From Bradyrhizobium sp. 132 (lineage in GTDB: Bacteria > Pseudomonadota > Alphaproteobacteria > Rhizobiales > Xanthobacteraceae): 58,442 nucleotides of DNA. Shown here in pieces: positions 45,841 to 54,795 of the stretch. The notes beneath the pieces are model-generated. The model made no database searches. It had not been told where the DNA came from and worked only from the letters and a program-made list of their open reading frames with translations. The stretch lies in NCBI RefSeq assembly GCF_023074185.1, contig NZ_JADPKY010000089.1:1-58442 (forward strand), written 5' to 3'. Within the stretch, counting starts at the first letter, position 1. The number at the start of each line of letters is the position of its first letter. Made by a program: the position numbers and the translations under genes.

Positions 45841-46203
45841 CGTCTCGTTGGGCCAAGTCGTAGCCGCTTCACCTGAGCTTAGTGAGGGGGGCGGCGGCAT
45901 GTCGTTGAAGCGATCGCTTGCTCCGTACGGGAAGCCCGCGGCTACATGTAGCTTAGACTTGGGCCCCCTTGATGTGACGCTAGCGCGGACGGCTTAGAGC
46001 GTTGGTCGGCGGGGAGAGGCGCAGAACTCCGGCCTATCGGTGGTCTAAAGTTCGGTCTCAGTGTAGGCCGCTCAGAAATCTAGGGCGCGGCCGCCTTTCA
46101 GAGAGTGTTGCAGCTTGAAGAGGGTACGGCCGGCAAGAATGTTATCGCGGTGTGATCGGAGGCGTGCCAGGCGCGAAGCGCAATGCCGATTGAAGCGTGC
46201 CCG
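45841..46203. other. Gene-free stretch
   Basis: Nothing recognisable. It lies between the IS fragments and the 3' end of the STAND gene. Confidence 0.5.
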
Positions 46204-48942
46204 TCAAGAAGGTAGTCCTGAGTCCCCGTGTCGGCCAATGCGTGCCTCATGGAGCCGAATATCAAGCCGCGCCGCTTCAACGTGCTTTTGACTTGCTGCA
46301 CGGGCTTTGACCAAGTCTTCGTTGGCCTGAGCGTCCCCGAGATCGGTGCGTATATCATAACGCAGTTCTAGGAACTCGGTGCGAAAATGGTCCGCCCGGA
46401 GTCGGTCTAGCGCTTTGTTGATCCAGACAAGCGCTTGGGCTGGGTCTCCCTGTGCGCGCCGCGCGCGCGCCATGAGCCGCTGGAGCCATTCGCTCGTTTC
46501 AAGCTCCTTCCGTTCCCGCAGAAGGGCCTCGCCTTCTGCCGGGCGGCCCATTTCGATCAGGAGTTCGGCGCGCCGTTGGAGGTGGAAAAGCTGTGGTCGA
46601 ACCAGCGATTCATGGAGGGCGAGCGCCTTGGCATGGAAGCCGGAAGCGTCGGCACCCCGCAGGCGGGCTGCCTCGAAATAGACCTCAGCCCACGCAAAAC
46701 GATCGCTGTCGGTCTGCAAGCCATCTAGCGTGCATTCGGAGAGCTGCTCGAAGATGCGGCCAAACATGGCCGGCTCTTCGGTTGAGAGGTAGCGCCCGAG
46801 CGCAGCGAACGCACGAATCGCTTGCAGCACGCCGACATTCGCTGCCTCGGCGATCGTTCGCTCGATTGCGTCGGCATGGCGTCGGATGAGCCCTGCTCGC
46901 CAGTTGCCTGAGCCCCATGGCAAGCGCTCGATCACACCCAGGAGAACCGAGCAAGTCACGTTATCTTCGCCGGGAGCGCGAGCGAGGATTTCATCCACCA
47001 GCTCGATCGCCCGAGCCACTTTGGCGGGATTGACCCGGTAGATATCGATCAACTGCAGGCGGGTTTCGTGCATGGGCGAGGGTCCGCTCAGCACCTGCTC
47101 AAAGAGTTCGGCCGCGGCGGCCGAGTCACCAAGTCTCTTGAGCGCCTTACCCTTATGATGCTGCACTTCGGCAGTCTGCCTGTCGGTGAGCCCGGGAAGT
47201 CCGGTAAGTGTGTCGAAGGCTGACAGGCGTTCCCGCAGCCGGGCCTTGGCGATCTCATCGCTTTCCAGCTTGTCGTAGAGGAACAGCTGCTCGATCGCTT
47301 CGATAATTGCCATCAACGCCAAAGGCGCCGGTGGGCGTCCTGCCAGCGCATTGGCGTCGGCCAATGGGTCGCCCACGAGTTCGGGAGGCAGTTCGGTATG
47401 ATCCGATACCGTGAGCAGCGCGTAACGGAACGCGGCAGAGCGAGCTCCTGCAGCAATCAGCTTCTTGAGCTTAGGGAGGAGGATGCGCCCGATCGTCCAA
47501 AGACGCAGACCAGGCTCACTTGCCGCGGCGCGCAGATAGCCCTCCAGCGCGGCATCCAGCTCGACGCGCCGCTCCGGGGGACACCAGCCGCCGCCGCTCA
47601 GCGCCGCGTACACGACATCGTGGAGCCGAATAATCCCGCTTCGGTCAGCAGCTGTAAGCCCGTGGCTGCGGAGCTTGCGGATGCCGAGCGGCTGGACGAC
47701 ATGCTCGAGAAAGTCCTGCCCGCAAGTTGCTTGCTCGGCCCAGGCGAAGACAGACAGCTCGCGCTCGAGGGCAGGTCGCAGGCGCCCCAGGAGCCGATCG
47801 GCGAGGCGCTGGCCATGATGTTCCAGTTCGCCGACAGCCCGACAGTCACGAACGATCTCGTCCCACGTGGCGCCCTGCCGCACGGCAGCGCTGATCAGAC
47901 CCAGGGTCAGCGGATGGCCGCCCACCGTGGACCAGATGATGTCAAACACATCAGCTGGGCACATCGCGCCATCGTGGTCGAGCAGGCTCTGTGCCTCTCC
48001 ACGAACGAACATTGGTAGTTCGTATGAGCCTGGTTGTGCCGACCGCTGCGTGAGGATGATCCGTGAGCGAGGCCCGCAAAGTTCACTAAGGCGCGCTGTC
48101 GAAAGACCGGGTTCGGCGTCATCGATTACTAACAGACAGGCCCCGGTGCGCAGCAGCGCCGTGACGTTCCGGGTTTCGCCGCCTCGCACCAAAGGGAGCG
48201 CCTGGAGTTCCTCTGGCCGACGGACTTCCCCCGCGTCTAGCCAGATCGCGAGGTCGTACTGGTCTTCGTGGTCCGTGGCGTAAGCGGCAGCTGCCGCTGA
48301 CTTGCCGAGCCCGGCGATACCGCTGATGGTCACCACTGGACTTTCCGAGAGGCGCCGCGAGATGTCGGCGTCGACGTCGACGCGAATAATGCGGCTTCGA
48401 TCCGGGGCGGGGACCAAGCGGCTCACGGCCTCTTCATCGCGAATCCTCTGTAGCTCAGGCAGGTATGGAGCGAGCCTTCGAACAACGGTGTCGCTGAAGA
48501 TCAACTTTTCGATCAGCTGGGTCGCGATCTCCTCCGCGCCCCACAGGTACAGAGTCTTGCCCTCCATTTCCGGCCAGGTTCTGACGGCGCTTTCGAACTC
48601 CTGGGCGACTTGGGGCCGCTTTCGCTGGCCCGACAGCAGGAAGATGTCCCGTGCGGACGGTTTGCGATTGAGCGCCTTTCTCAGATCGCCGTCCGCCTTG
48701 GCCATCGGGCGCTCAAAATAACCGCCCGCATCAGAATACTCGGCGACTATCCGGCCGTCGTCGCTGACTGTGTCGACCACGCCGCCAACGGCATAGCCGA
48801 CCAGATTGGTCCCTTGATGGTTCAGAGGCACCTCGAGCAGGGCGTCCAGAAATAGTCCGGCGAACCTCTCGAAATCGGTGGCGATGTAGCCAATTGCACC
48901 AGCCAGACGGTCAATTTGCGCGACCTTGCGCTTTGGATTCAT
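46204..48942 (-). CDS. STAND NTPase with restriction-endonuclease-like N-terminus and helical repeats
   Basis: 912 residues. Residues 20-110 have the look of an Mrr/PD-(D/E)xK fold: FERFAGLFLDALL, then VGGVVDTVSDDGRIVAEYS with D57 and E68, but Ser70 where a catalytic Lys is expected. Residues 185-430 form an NB-ARC-type NTPase: Walker A G208-IAGLGKS215, Walker B LLVIDD near 270-275, and GGHPLTLGLI. The rest, from about 440, is helical with TPR-like repeats. Such STAND proteins sense phage products and trigger an N-terminal effector. The neighbours on the same strand (nuclease, trypsin-like protease) fit a defence locus. Nuclease activity is doubtful because of the Ser; binding without cutting is an alternative. 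Confidence 0.8.
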   Translation of the reverse strand: MNPKRKVAQIDRLAGAIGYIATDFERFAGLFLDALLEVPLNHQGTNLVGYAVGGVVDTVSDDGRIVAEYSDAGGYFERPMAKADGDLRKALNRKPSARDIFLLSGQRKRPQVAQEFESAVRTWPEMEGKTLYLWGAEEIATQLIEKLIFSDTVVRRLAPYLPELQRIRDEEAVSRLVPAPDRSRIIRVDVDADISRRLSESPVVTISGIAGLGKSAAAAAYATDHEDQYDLAIWLDAGEVRRPEELQALPLVRGGETRNVTALLRTGACLLVIDDAEPGLSTARLSELCGPRSRIILTQRSAQPGSYELPMFVRGEAQSLLDHDGAMCPADVFDIIWSTVGGHPLTLGLISAAVRQGATWDEIVRDCRAVGELEHHGQRLADRLLGRLRPALERELSVFAWAEQATCGQDFLEHVVQPLGIRKLRSHGLTAADRSGIIRLHDVVYAALSGGGWCPPERRVELDAALEGYLRAAASEPGLRLWTIGRILLPKLKKLIAAGARSAAFRYALLTVSDHTELPPELVGDPLADANALAGRPPAPLALMAIIEAIEQLFLYDKLESDEIAKARLRERLSAFDTLTGLPGLTDRQTAEVQHHKGKALKRLGDSAAAAELFEQVLSGPSPMHETRLQLIDIYRVNPAKVARAIELVDEILARAPGEDNVTCSVLLGVIERLPWGSGNWRAGLIRRHADAIERTIAEAANVGVLQAIRAFAALGRYLSTEEPAMFGRIFEQLSECTLDGLQTDSDRFAWAEVYFEAARLRGADASGFHAKALALHESLVRPQLFHLQRRAELLIEMGRPAEGEALLRERKELETSEWLQRLMARARRAQGDPAQALVWINKALDRLRADHFRTEFLELRYDIRTDLGDAQANEDLVKARAASQKHVEAARLDIRLHEARIGRHGDSGLPS

Positions 48943-49235
48943 CGTGATTTCTCGACTGGTGGCATAGCTTCCGTGTTTAGCGCTTCAGAGGCGGGCACGT
49001 GAGGGCATTCCCGCCGCATATCGTAGCATATCGTCCAACATTTCGATTGCTCCCGAGCGACAGCTGATCGGTGCATAGAGCCCGCTACAGGTTTCCCCAA
49101 ACGGGCTGAACGCCCTCGGCCGACCGGGGCGGGACGCCGGCTGACAACCACTTCTTGTGATTGGACCCGAATGACCGAATCGAGGCTATTGAAAAACCTC
49201 AAAGCGATGGTCTCGACTTGAGAAGGAGTAGTGCA

Positions 49236-49724
49236 ATGCAACGGCTCTTTGCGGTCTTGTCGCTTCTGGGTGCTTTGCTGTTTGCGCAGATTCCTGAGCT
49301 CCTGCAACAGTATAGGCAGCGGCTCGGTGGCGCAGCCGACGAGCTGACAGTCATTGTGCGCAACTTCGACGAGGACTCCCGCCGCTCGGGTTATGACCGA
49401 TCGGGCGCACTCGGTGTGATGGCGAAGAACCCAGAACAACTGGTGCGCGACCAGGCGCAGCGAATGACGGAATATGTTCGAAGGCTGGACCGGCTGAACG
49501 AGCAGCAATCGGCTTTGGCGAATGGCGTCACGCCTGCGGCCATCCTGGCGGTAGCGGTTGACTACGACAAGCCGATCATGGCGCAAGCCTGGAGCGCCTA
49601 TGCACCCGCGCTTCCGACGACCCTCACGGGCATTGTATTTGCGATCATCGGCTGGTGCTTGCCTTATGCTGCATTCTTGGTTCTCGGCGCTGTTGCCGGC
49701 TCACGAGGCAGAGTCGCTGCGTGA
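49236..49724 (+). CDS. DUF2937 family membrane protein
   Basis: 162 residues from ATG 49236, preceded by GAAGGAG. The N-terminal hydrophobic segment (LFAVLSLLGALLFAQIPELL) followed by QQYRQRLGGAADEL and VIVRNFDEDSRRSGYDRSGA is the DUF2937 signature, and there is a C-terminal hairpin of membrane segments (ILRGIVFAIIGWCLPYAAFLVLGAV-like). It is an inner-membrane protein of unknown function. It points opposite to its neighbours, between the STAND and nuclease genes. Confidence 0.82.
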   Translation: MQRLFAVLSLLGALLFAQIPELLQQYRQRLGGAADELTVIVRNFDEDSRRSGYDRSGALGVMAKNPEQLVRDQAQRMTEYVRRLDRLNEQQSALANGVTPAAILAVAVDYDKPIMAQAWSAYAPALPTTLTGIVFAIIGWCLPYAAFLVLGAVAGSRGRVAA

Positions 49725-49798
49725 TCCGACGAAACCGAGATTCATCGGCAGGAGGACAGCAAACCGAGCCGTCAAACTCCGCGCGGCGTTTCTATACC

Positions 49799-50840
49799 TC
49801 AACTCTTGTTCGCGGTCTTCACCGCGAGCGGCTGCTGGATGAAGCGCCATAGCGGCAACGCATCACTTTTGTGGTCGGATGATACCAGTGGCGCGAACCA
49901 GTTGGGCCGATGTTCAAGTTCAATTTGCACTGAATCCGGTTCTCCATTGGCCTGTTGCGAATAGTGGCGGGAAAACATCCGGCTCAGCGTGCCGATTATT
50001 TCAAATCTCTCAGTGTCCTCGTTGAGCCGTTCCTCGGGCAGCCAAGAAAACTCGATCGCCGACAATCTTCCGTCAGTGACAATGGCCTTGGTCTCCTGCT
50101 CGGCCCATTCCCCGAGATTCATGAATATCCACGCGATCTCCTGCTCGTCCGCACGCGTGAGGACACGATCCTCACTGAGCATCGTGACCTCTCGAACCGT
50201 AAAAGGCGCCATTCCGTCGGGGCCGATGGCGTTGGGCGTGTCGGCGGTTAGCCGAAGTGTGAGCGGCGGGGTTGTGCCGATTGTCATATCGCCGAGCCTG
50301 CCCAGCTCATTGAAGCGGACGGCATGTTTCATGTCGAGCTTGAGGTAGCCATTTTCATCCAGCAGATCGTGCGGGGATACGAGCGTCCAGATGCCCCATC
50401 TGGCCCAATAGACGGCCACCTTGAGCGCGGCCCGTGTTGCCCGCGCGTAGCTGTCGAGCGAGGACAGATAAGACGGTGTCATGATCTGACGTTCTTGCCG
50501 GACCGGATCTGCCTCGTAGACGTTCTTGACTTCGACCAGCCATTGCTTGTCGTCTTCCAGTACGATTCTGAAATCTGGCGCCCGATATCTGCCGACAGGA
50601 TAGACGCGCCCGGTATCTTCGACCTTCATCAGCTTGTAATGACCAAGCGCCACCACCATGGCTTCGAACATTGCCGCGGTTCGTTGGCCCGCGAATCAGA
50701 ATGTCATCGGTCAATGCCTTGTCAAGCTGCGCGCCGATCGCCGCCAAAAATTCCTGGGCTGTCTGGGGCGCCGTGACGGAAATCTTTCGCTCGCGGCTGA
50801 AGCGGGCATAGAGATTGAGAAGATCAAATGGTTTGCTCAT
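49799..50840 (-). pseudogene. PD-(D/E)xK nuclease-like gene with one frameshift
   Basis: From ATG 50840 the frame gives MSKPFDLLNLYARFSRERKI and ALTDDILIRG; one extra G at about 50692-50694 then breaks it. The other frame resumes with QRTAAMFEAMVVALGHYKL and runs to 49799. Restored, the protein has about 346 residues, with the nuclease core APDFRIVLEDDKQWLVEVK giving D89, E103 and K105, then mostly beta/alpha sequence without known domains. The extra G in GGG may be a real mutation or a sequencing error; the downstream part alone (290 residues from ATG 50671) would keep the active site. It ends 94 bases from the trypsin-like gene on the same strand. Confidence 0.7.
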
Positions 50841-50934
50841 TTTGGCGTCGCTGCCTTGGTTACGCGTGGGAAAGGTCGGGCCTACGACTTGGTGAAATCG
50901 GCAACCTGGTCGGCTTCCAAGTTAGCTGACACGC

Positions 50935-51924
50935 CTAATCGGCCGAACCCATAAAATCATCTGAGCCAGCCCGCAGGGAGCCCAAGCGAACCGAATAGTC
51001 CGACGCCAGCGTCGCGCAGATTTCCTCTGCCCGTGCGCGGTCGTTGGTCATTGCCGCAACATGCCAAGGAGCGTTGCGCACCACCGCCCAACCGCGCACC
51101 CATCCCGGGTTCGATGGGTCGACGTGAGGGAGGTTGCGTTGAAGACCTGGGATCGGCGCAAACCAGAAGGCGTAGGATTGCGCACCGTCGCTTCCCGGCT
51201 CGTCGCTTGAGCTGACGAGGCCGATCACCTCTCCGTCCTGGTTGAACACGGGTCCTCCGCTCATACCGCCTGGCCAATGGCTGTCGACCGCAAATGTCGG
51301 CCAAGGCCGATGTTCGCGGCCACTCGGCAGCACTGCCGTTACGCGGCCAATAGACCCATACATGCGCTCGGTCAGAACATCCGTGTCGATCTCGCGGTCC
51401 TGTATCGAACGCAGTTCGGGAAATCCCACCGCCATGACTTCATCGCCGATCTCGGGCCATTTTCCGGTCAGCCGAAGGGGCAGAAAATCGCGTACTTCGT
51501 GCAGGCGCGTGTTGTCCGCTTTGAACGACAGCGTCATGCAGTCGAGTGACATGCGGCTCGAGTCACGGTTGAGCAGCCAATCAAGGGCAATATCTTCTGG
51601 CGGGGTGCGAAAGGCGGTCGCTGACGCAATCACGACCGTCCCGTCGACCCCAATCGGGGCGCGCCCATAAATAAGCCCCGGGTTGAGCAGACCTACAACC
51701 GTCGACCGCGGGCGCGAAGGCCCGAGCCATGCTTCAAGCACGTGCTGCGCGGTCAGATATCCTCCGAAGGGGTCGATCCGGAACGCCGTGCCGAGACCAG
51801 AGACGCGGTCTGTGTGGTTGTCGATTGCCAGTAAGGAGATAATCGGATGGCGAACCCCCGTCGGGCCTTGAATCTGAAACTGGCGGGGATCGTCTCCGGC
51901 TGCGGGGGTGACTGGAAAGGGCAT
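50935..51924 (-). CDS. Trypsin-like serine protease
   Basis: 329 residues from ATG 51924; an upstream in-frame start at 51966 is also possible. The S1 triad is visible: LTAQHVLEAW with H61, PEDIALDWLL with D111 (or D115), and HWPGGMSGGPVFNQDGEVIG with S222. There is no signal peptide, so it acts in the cytosol, unlike secreted trypsins. Cytosolic trypsin-like proteases occur in bacterial defence loci as effectors or effector activators. The same-strand nuclease gene downstream and the STAND gene beyond it suggest such a role. The C-terminal 80 residues (GLQRNLPHVDPSNPGWVRG...) are outside the protease core and uncharacterised. Confidence 0.8.
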   Translation of the reverse strand: MPFPVTPAAGDDPRQFQIQGPTGVRHPIISLLAIDNHTDRVSGLGTAFRIDPFGGYLTAQHVLEAWLGPSRPRSTVVGLLNPGLIYGRAPIGVDGTVVIASATAFRTPPEDIALDWLLNRDSSRMSLDCMTLSFKADNTRLHEVRDFLPLRLTGKWPEIGDEVMAVGFPELRSIQDREIDTDVLTERMYGSIGRVTAVLPSGREHRPWPTFAVDSHWPGGMSGGPVFNQDGEVIGLVSSSDEPGSDGAQSYAFWFAPIPGLQRNLPHVDPSNPGWVRGWAVVRNAPWHVAAMTNDRARAEEICATLASDYSVRLGSLRAGSDDFMGSAD

Positions 51925-51992
51925 CGTCCAGTCTAACACGGCAAGGCTAATCGCCCTAAGGCGCATTCAATGTAAAGGCTCATCCGAGTCAC

Positions 51993-52035
51993 AAGGAAAC
52001 CGGCGCCGCTTTTCTGAAACGGCGCCGGTTTCTTT
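51993..52035 (-). terminator. Strong hairpin terminator after the DNA-binding protein gene
   Basis: GAAACCGGCGCCG (51996-52008), an 11-base loop, CGGCGCCGGTTTC (52020-52032), extended by an A/T-rich foot on both sides. It lies ten bases beyond the stop of the gene ending at 52045 and before the protease gene, so it should separate the two transcripts. The T-run is short. Confidence 0.7.
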
Positions 52036-52044
52036 GTCAAAGGT

Positions 52045-52611
52045 CTAGTGAGCGGCGGCACCTTGCTTGATCGCAGAGGCGAAGTCTTCGACAACACGAA
52101 CAAATAGATCGGGATCACGCAGTGCGTTCTTGAGCTCCTCAGTCCAATCCGGATTCGACTCGGTCCACTTGATCAGCGCGGTCGCCTTGACGCCGCGATG
52201 CTTGATCAGGAAGTTGGAGATCTTTGCCGGCACCGCGCCCGCGACAAACGCGGCTCTAGCCGGTGCGGCGCGCGCCAGAAGAATGAAAGCCCGCGAGAAG
52301 CTCGCGAGATCGTCCTCTTCCGCGACTTTGGTGAGGAGGTCCAGTACAGGACCGGAAGGGGTCGTGTAGGCTGCCGAGCCCTGGGATGCGATCGCCTCGG
52401 CAATGCGGTGCAGTGTTTCTGGGGGCATGCTCTTAATTCCTTCATCAAGGCCGGCGAGCGCTTTTGCTTTTGCCCTGCGATCGGCGGCGAGGTTTCTGAT
52501 GTCGTTTGCGTCTTGTTCGGTGGGCACCCACACACGGACTTCCTGCCAGCCTTCAGCCAGGCGAACGTCGCGCTGGCGTCTTACTCGCCTGACTACCGTA
52601 GGATCGGCCAC
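52045..52611 (-). CDS. Ribbon-helix-helix-like DNA-binding protein, probably autoregulated
   Basis: 188 residues. The start MADPTVVRRVRRQRDVRLAEG-W followed by QEVRVWVPTEQDANDIRNLA resembles the beta-strand and helices of ribbon-helix-helix antitoxins and repressors. Residues 60-185 are helical (SMPPETLHRIAEAIAS, FSRAFILLARAAPARAAFVA) and of unknown role. A perfect 16-bp inverted repeat starts nine bases upstream of the ATG, the classical position of an autoregulatory operator. The divergent Fic gene begins 175 bases away, so the protein may control both, as an antitoxin-like partner. Family assignment is tentative. Confidence 0.6.
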   Translation of the reverse strand: MADPTVVRRVRRQRDVRLAEGWQEVRVWVPTEQDANDIRNLAADRRAKAKALAGLDEGIKSMPPETLHRIAEAIASQGSAAYTTPSGPVLDLLTKVAEEDDLASFSRAFILLARAAPARAAFVAGAVPAKISNFLIKHRGVKATALIKWTESNPDWTEELKNALRDPDLFVRVVEDFASAIKQGAAAH

Positions 52612-52620
52612 GAAATGTCT

Positions 52621-52662
52621 CCGTACTGTCGTTACGCGATATATACCGTAACGACAGTACGG
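52621..52662. promoter_or_regulatory. Perfect 16-bp inverted-repeat operator
   Basis: CCGTACTGTCGTTACG (52621-52636), ten-base AT-rich spacer CGATATATAC, CGTAACGACAGTACGG (52647-52662). It lies between the divergent DNA-binding-protein and Fic genes. The spacer contains TATATA, so the repeat probably overlaps a promoter -10 region. Bound repressor would block transcription in the minus direction at least. Confidence 0.8.
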
Positions 52663-52786
52663 GCAAGAGGTTCCTTGATGGAACCTAAGAACGTTATATA
52701 GGGCCCACCATCAGTCGCCTTATTGAAGTATAGATAAACAACCTTTATTATGGTGTCGGACTTGGCTCTTCTGCGAAAGGTTTCTC

Positions 52787-53983
52787 TTGAACCGCGATAA
52801 TCTCACTCACGCCGTTCGGGAACGATTGCAGCGGCTTCCGGCGCCCTATGCGGCGCATTACGGCGTGGTTCCGCTGCCCCCGCCTGAGGACGGCGTTGCC
52901 GTGGGGTCGGTCCTTGCCCGGCTCAGGGCGGCGGATGCAGCCTTGGTGCGCATCGAGACGCTCGCGGCCGAACTAAAGGACCCGTATCTGATCAGCCGCA
53001 TCTTGCCACGGCGGGAAGCTGTCAGCAGCTCGGCGATCGAAGGCACCAACAGCACGCTTGACGAATTGCTGTCCGGTGAAGAAAGCGAAGATTCCCAGCA
53101 GGGCGAGGCGGTAGTTCAGGTGCGTGACTACGCGCTCGCGCTCGATGACTTCCTGCCGCGGGCCAGACAAGAGAAACTGGAAATCTTCACAAGCGGTTTG
53201 GTGCAGGATCTGCATCACGCCGTCATGCGCGGCGACGCAGAATACAAGGACAAGCCCGGCGATCTTCGCCAGGTTGTGGTCTGGATCGGCGGCAGGGGCG
53301 ATATTGCTTACTCGACCTACAATCCGACGCCGCCGTCTGACATTGCCGCGTGTCTTGAGGACACGATGAAGTACATGCGCTGCGAGGGCATGCAGGCGAT
53401 GTACCAGAGCTTCATTGTGCGAATGGCGGTTGCGCATGCACATTTTGAGGCAGTCCACCCGTTTCGTGATGGCAATGGCCGCGTCGGCCGTCTCCTCCTG
53501 CCGTTGATGATGGCGGCGGAAGGCATGATGCCGATTTACCTGTCACCGTACATTGAAGCCCACAAGGCGGCTTATTATGAATCGCTCAAAGCGGCTCAGC
53601 AGCGCCTCGATTGGCATGAAGCGGTCGGATTCATGGCGGACGCAATTGTCGGCACCACGGATGAGCTGCTGAAGACGCGCGACGCTTTGTCTGCACTTGG
53701 CGATCTATGGCGAAAGCGGCGCAAATTTCGCCAGGGCTCAGCGAGCCTGCGAGCACTCGATGTTCTGCCGCACTATCCGGTGCTGACCGTCAAGCGTTTA
53801 GCCTCGCTTCTCAGCATTACGGTGCCTGCAGCCTCGCAAGCGGTAGAGCAACTGGTCGAGAATAAAATCTTGAACGAGCGTACCGGCTATGCGCGCAACC
53901 GCGTCTTCGCCGCGCCCGACGCGCTGTCGATCATTAACCGCCCCTTCGGCGAAGAACCCATTCTTCCCGGTGCGGACACCTGA
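52787..53983 (+). CDS. Fic-family AMP-transferase with N-terminal inhibitory motif
   Basis: 398 residues from a TTG start at 52787, with AAAGG upstream. The Fic motif HPFRDGNGRVGR is complete at 224-235. SSSAIEG at 80-86 is the (S/T)xxxE(G/N) inhibitory helix, N-terminal to the Fic core, which marks a class II Fic protein that restrains itself. A C-terminal winged-helix (LTVKRLASLLSITVPAASQAV, 335-375) suggests DNA binding or autoregulation. It transfers AMP from ATP to a protein Ser, Thr or Tyr. The divergent repressor-like gene and shared operator fit a toxin-like unit, though class II Fics do not need a separate antitoxin. Confidence 0.88.
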   Translation: MNRDNLTHAVRERLQRLPAPYAAHYGVVPLPPPEDGVAVGSVLARLRAADAALVRIETLAAELKDPYLISRILPRREAVSSSAIEGTNSTLDELLSGEESEDSQQGEAVVQVRDYALALDDFLPRARQEKLEIFTSGLVQDLHHAVMRGDAEYKDKPGDLRQVVVWIGGRGDIAYSTYNPTPPSDIAACLEDTMKYMRCEGMQAMYQSFIVRMAVAHAHFEAVHPFRDGNGRVGRLLLPLMMAAEGMMPIYLSPYIEAHKAAYYESLKAAQQRLDWHEAVGFMADAIVGTTDELLKTRDALSALGDLWRKRRKFRQGSASLRALDVLPHYPVLTVKRLASLLSITVPAASQAVEQLVENKILNERTGYARNRVFAAPDALSIINRPFGEEPILPGADT

Positions 53984-54146
53984 CGGCCGGTATGCCGGGC
54001 TGACAATCGGTGAAGCCGCGAATTGCGTCTTCGCCCCGCCGCCGGTCATGCCGTCGGCGGGACTTCCTTGAGACACAGGCGATTTTCCATAGCACGCGAT
54101 CCCGCAAATGCTCAATGATCACGCCGGACGAAGGGAGATTCGGTAG

Positions 54147-54795
54147 ATGGTCGAGGCGATTCTCCGAAGGACACTCAAAAGAGTGGTTGACCTTGCATCG
54201 ATGCACAGCATCACGAGTGATGCGCTCATAGCGATGAGCAAGGACGATTATCAGGTTCTCCGTCGCGCGGCGACGCGCGCGCGGCTCGACAGGAAAGCGC
54301 GTTTCGTCTGCGCGAAATGCGGACATGCCGTCTATGCTCCGTGCGAAGGCCGGACCGGCCAGCCTTACTGGAAACACCACCCGGGTGCCCCACAGCTTTG
54401 TCCCTGGTGGACGGGGACGCCGGCCAGCGTCGATATCGTTAGCGCGCAGCAATTTGACGGAGCGCAGGAAAGCCCGCTGCATGCTAAAATCAAACATTAT
54501 CGTCGGTGAGTTATTGACCAACGATCCGCGCACGACCGCAGGAAGCGTCGTTGTCGATGAGTATCTCATCCTAGAGAATGGACGGCGGCGGCCCGGACGT
54601 ACGCCCGATCTATGATCGCATGCCACTCGTCGTGGAGGTTCAACTTGCAACCACGCAAATCCCCATCATCGTGCAACGCGAAGATTTCTATGAGAGCGCG
54701 TCCATTCGCCTGATTTGGCTCACCTGGAATTTTGAGCCACCCACGAGCGGCCGATTACTCAGTTCGTTTGAGGACATTTTCTACTCCCACGACAA
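54147..54795 (+). pseudogene. DUF6035/CoiA-like nuclease-domain protein, frameshifted and truncated
   Basis: ATG 54147 follows GGGAG. Reading gives SKDDYQVLRRAATRARLDR, a zinc-ribbon start FVCAKCGHAVYAP, WKHHPG, DGAQESPLHAKIKH; a shift at about 54505 leads to LLTNDPRTTAGSVVVDEYLI, and another near 54595 leads to IYDRMPLVVEVQLATTQIPI and LIWLTWNFEPPTSG. The E-x-Q of VVEVQ takes the place of the PD-(D/E)xK ExK. I associate this layout with DUF6035, a competence-protein-CoiA-like group, but from memory only. The 3' end is lost: at about 54795 the sequence runs into the truncated traA gene from the other strand. Confidence 0.6.

Noticed and set aside
47398..48018. 206-codon plus-strand frame inside the STAND gene
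   Set aside because: Shadow of a well-supported gene; composition is rich in Arg, Pro and Ser as expected of an antisense frame.
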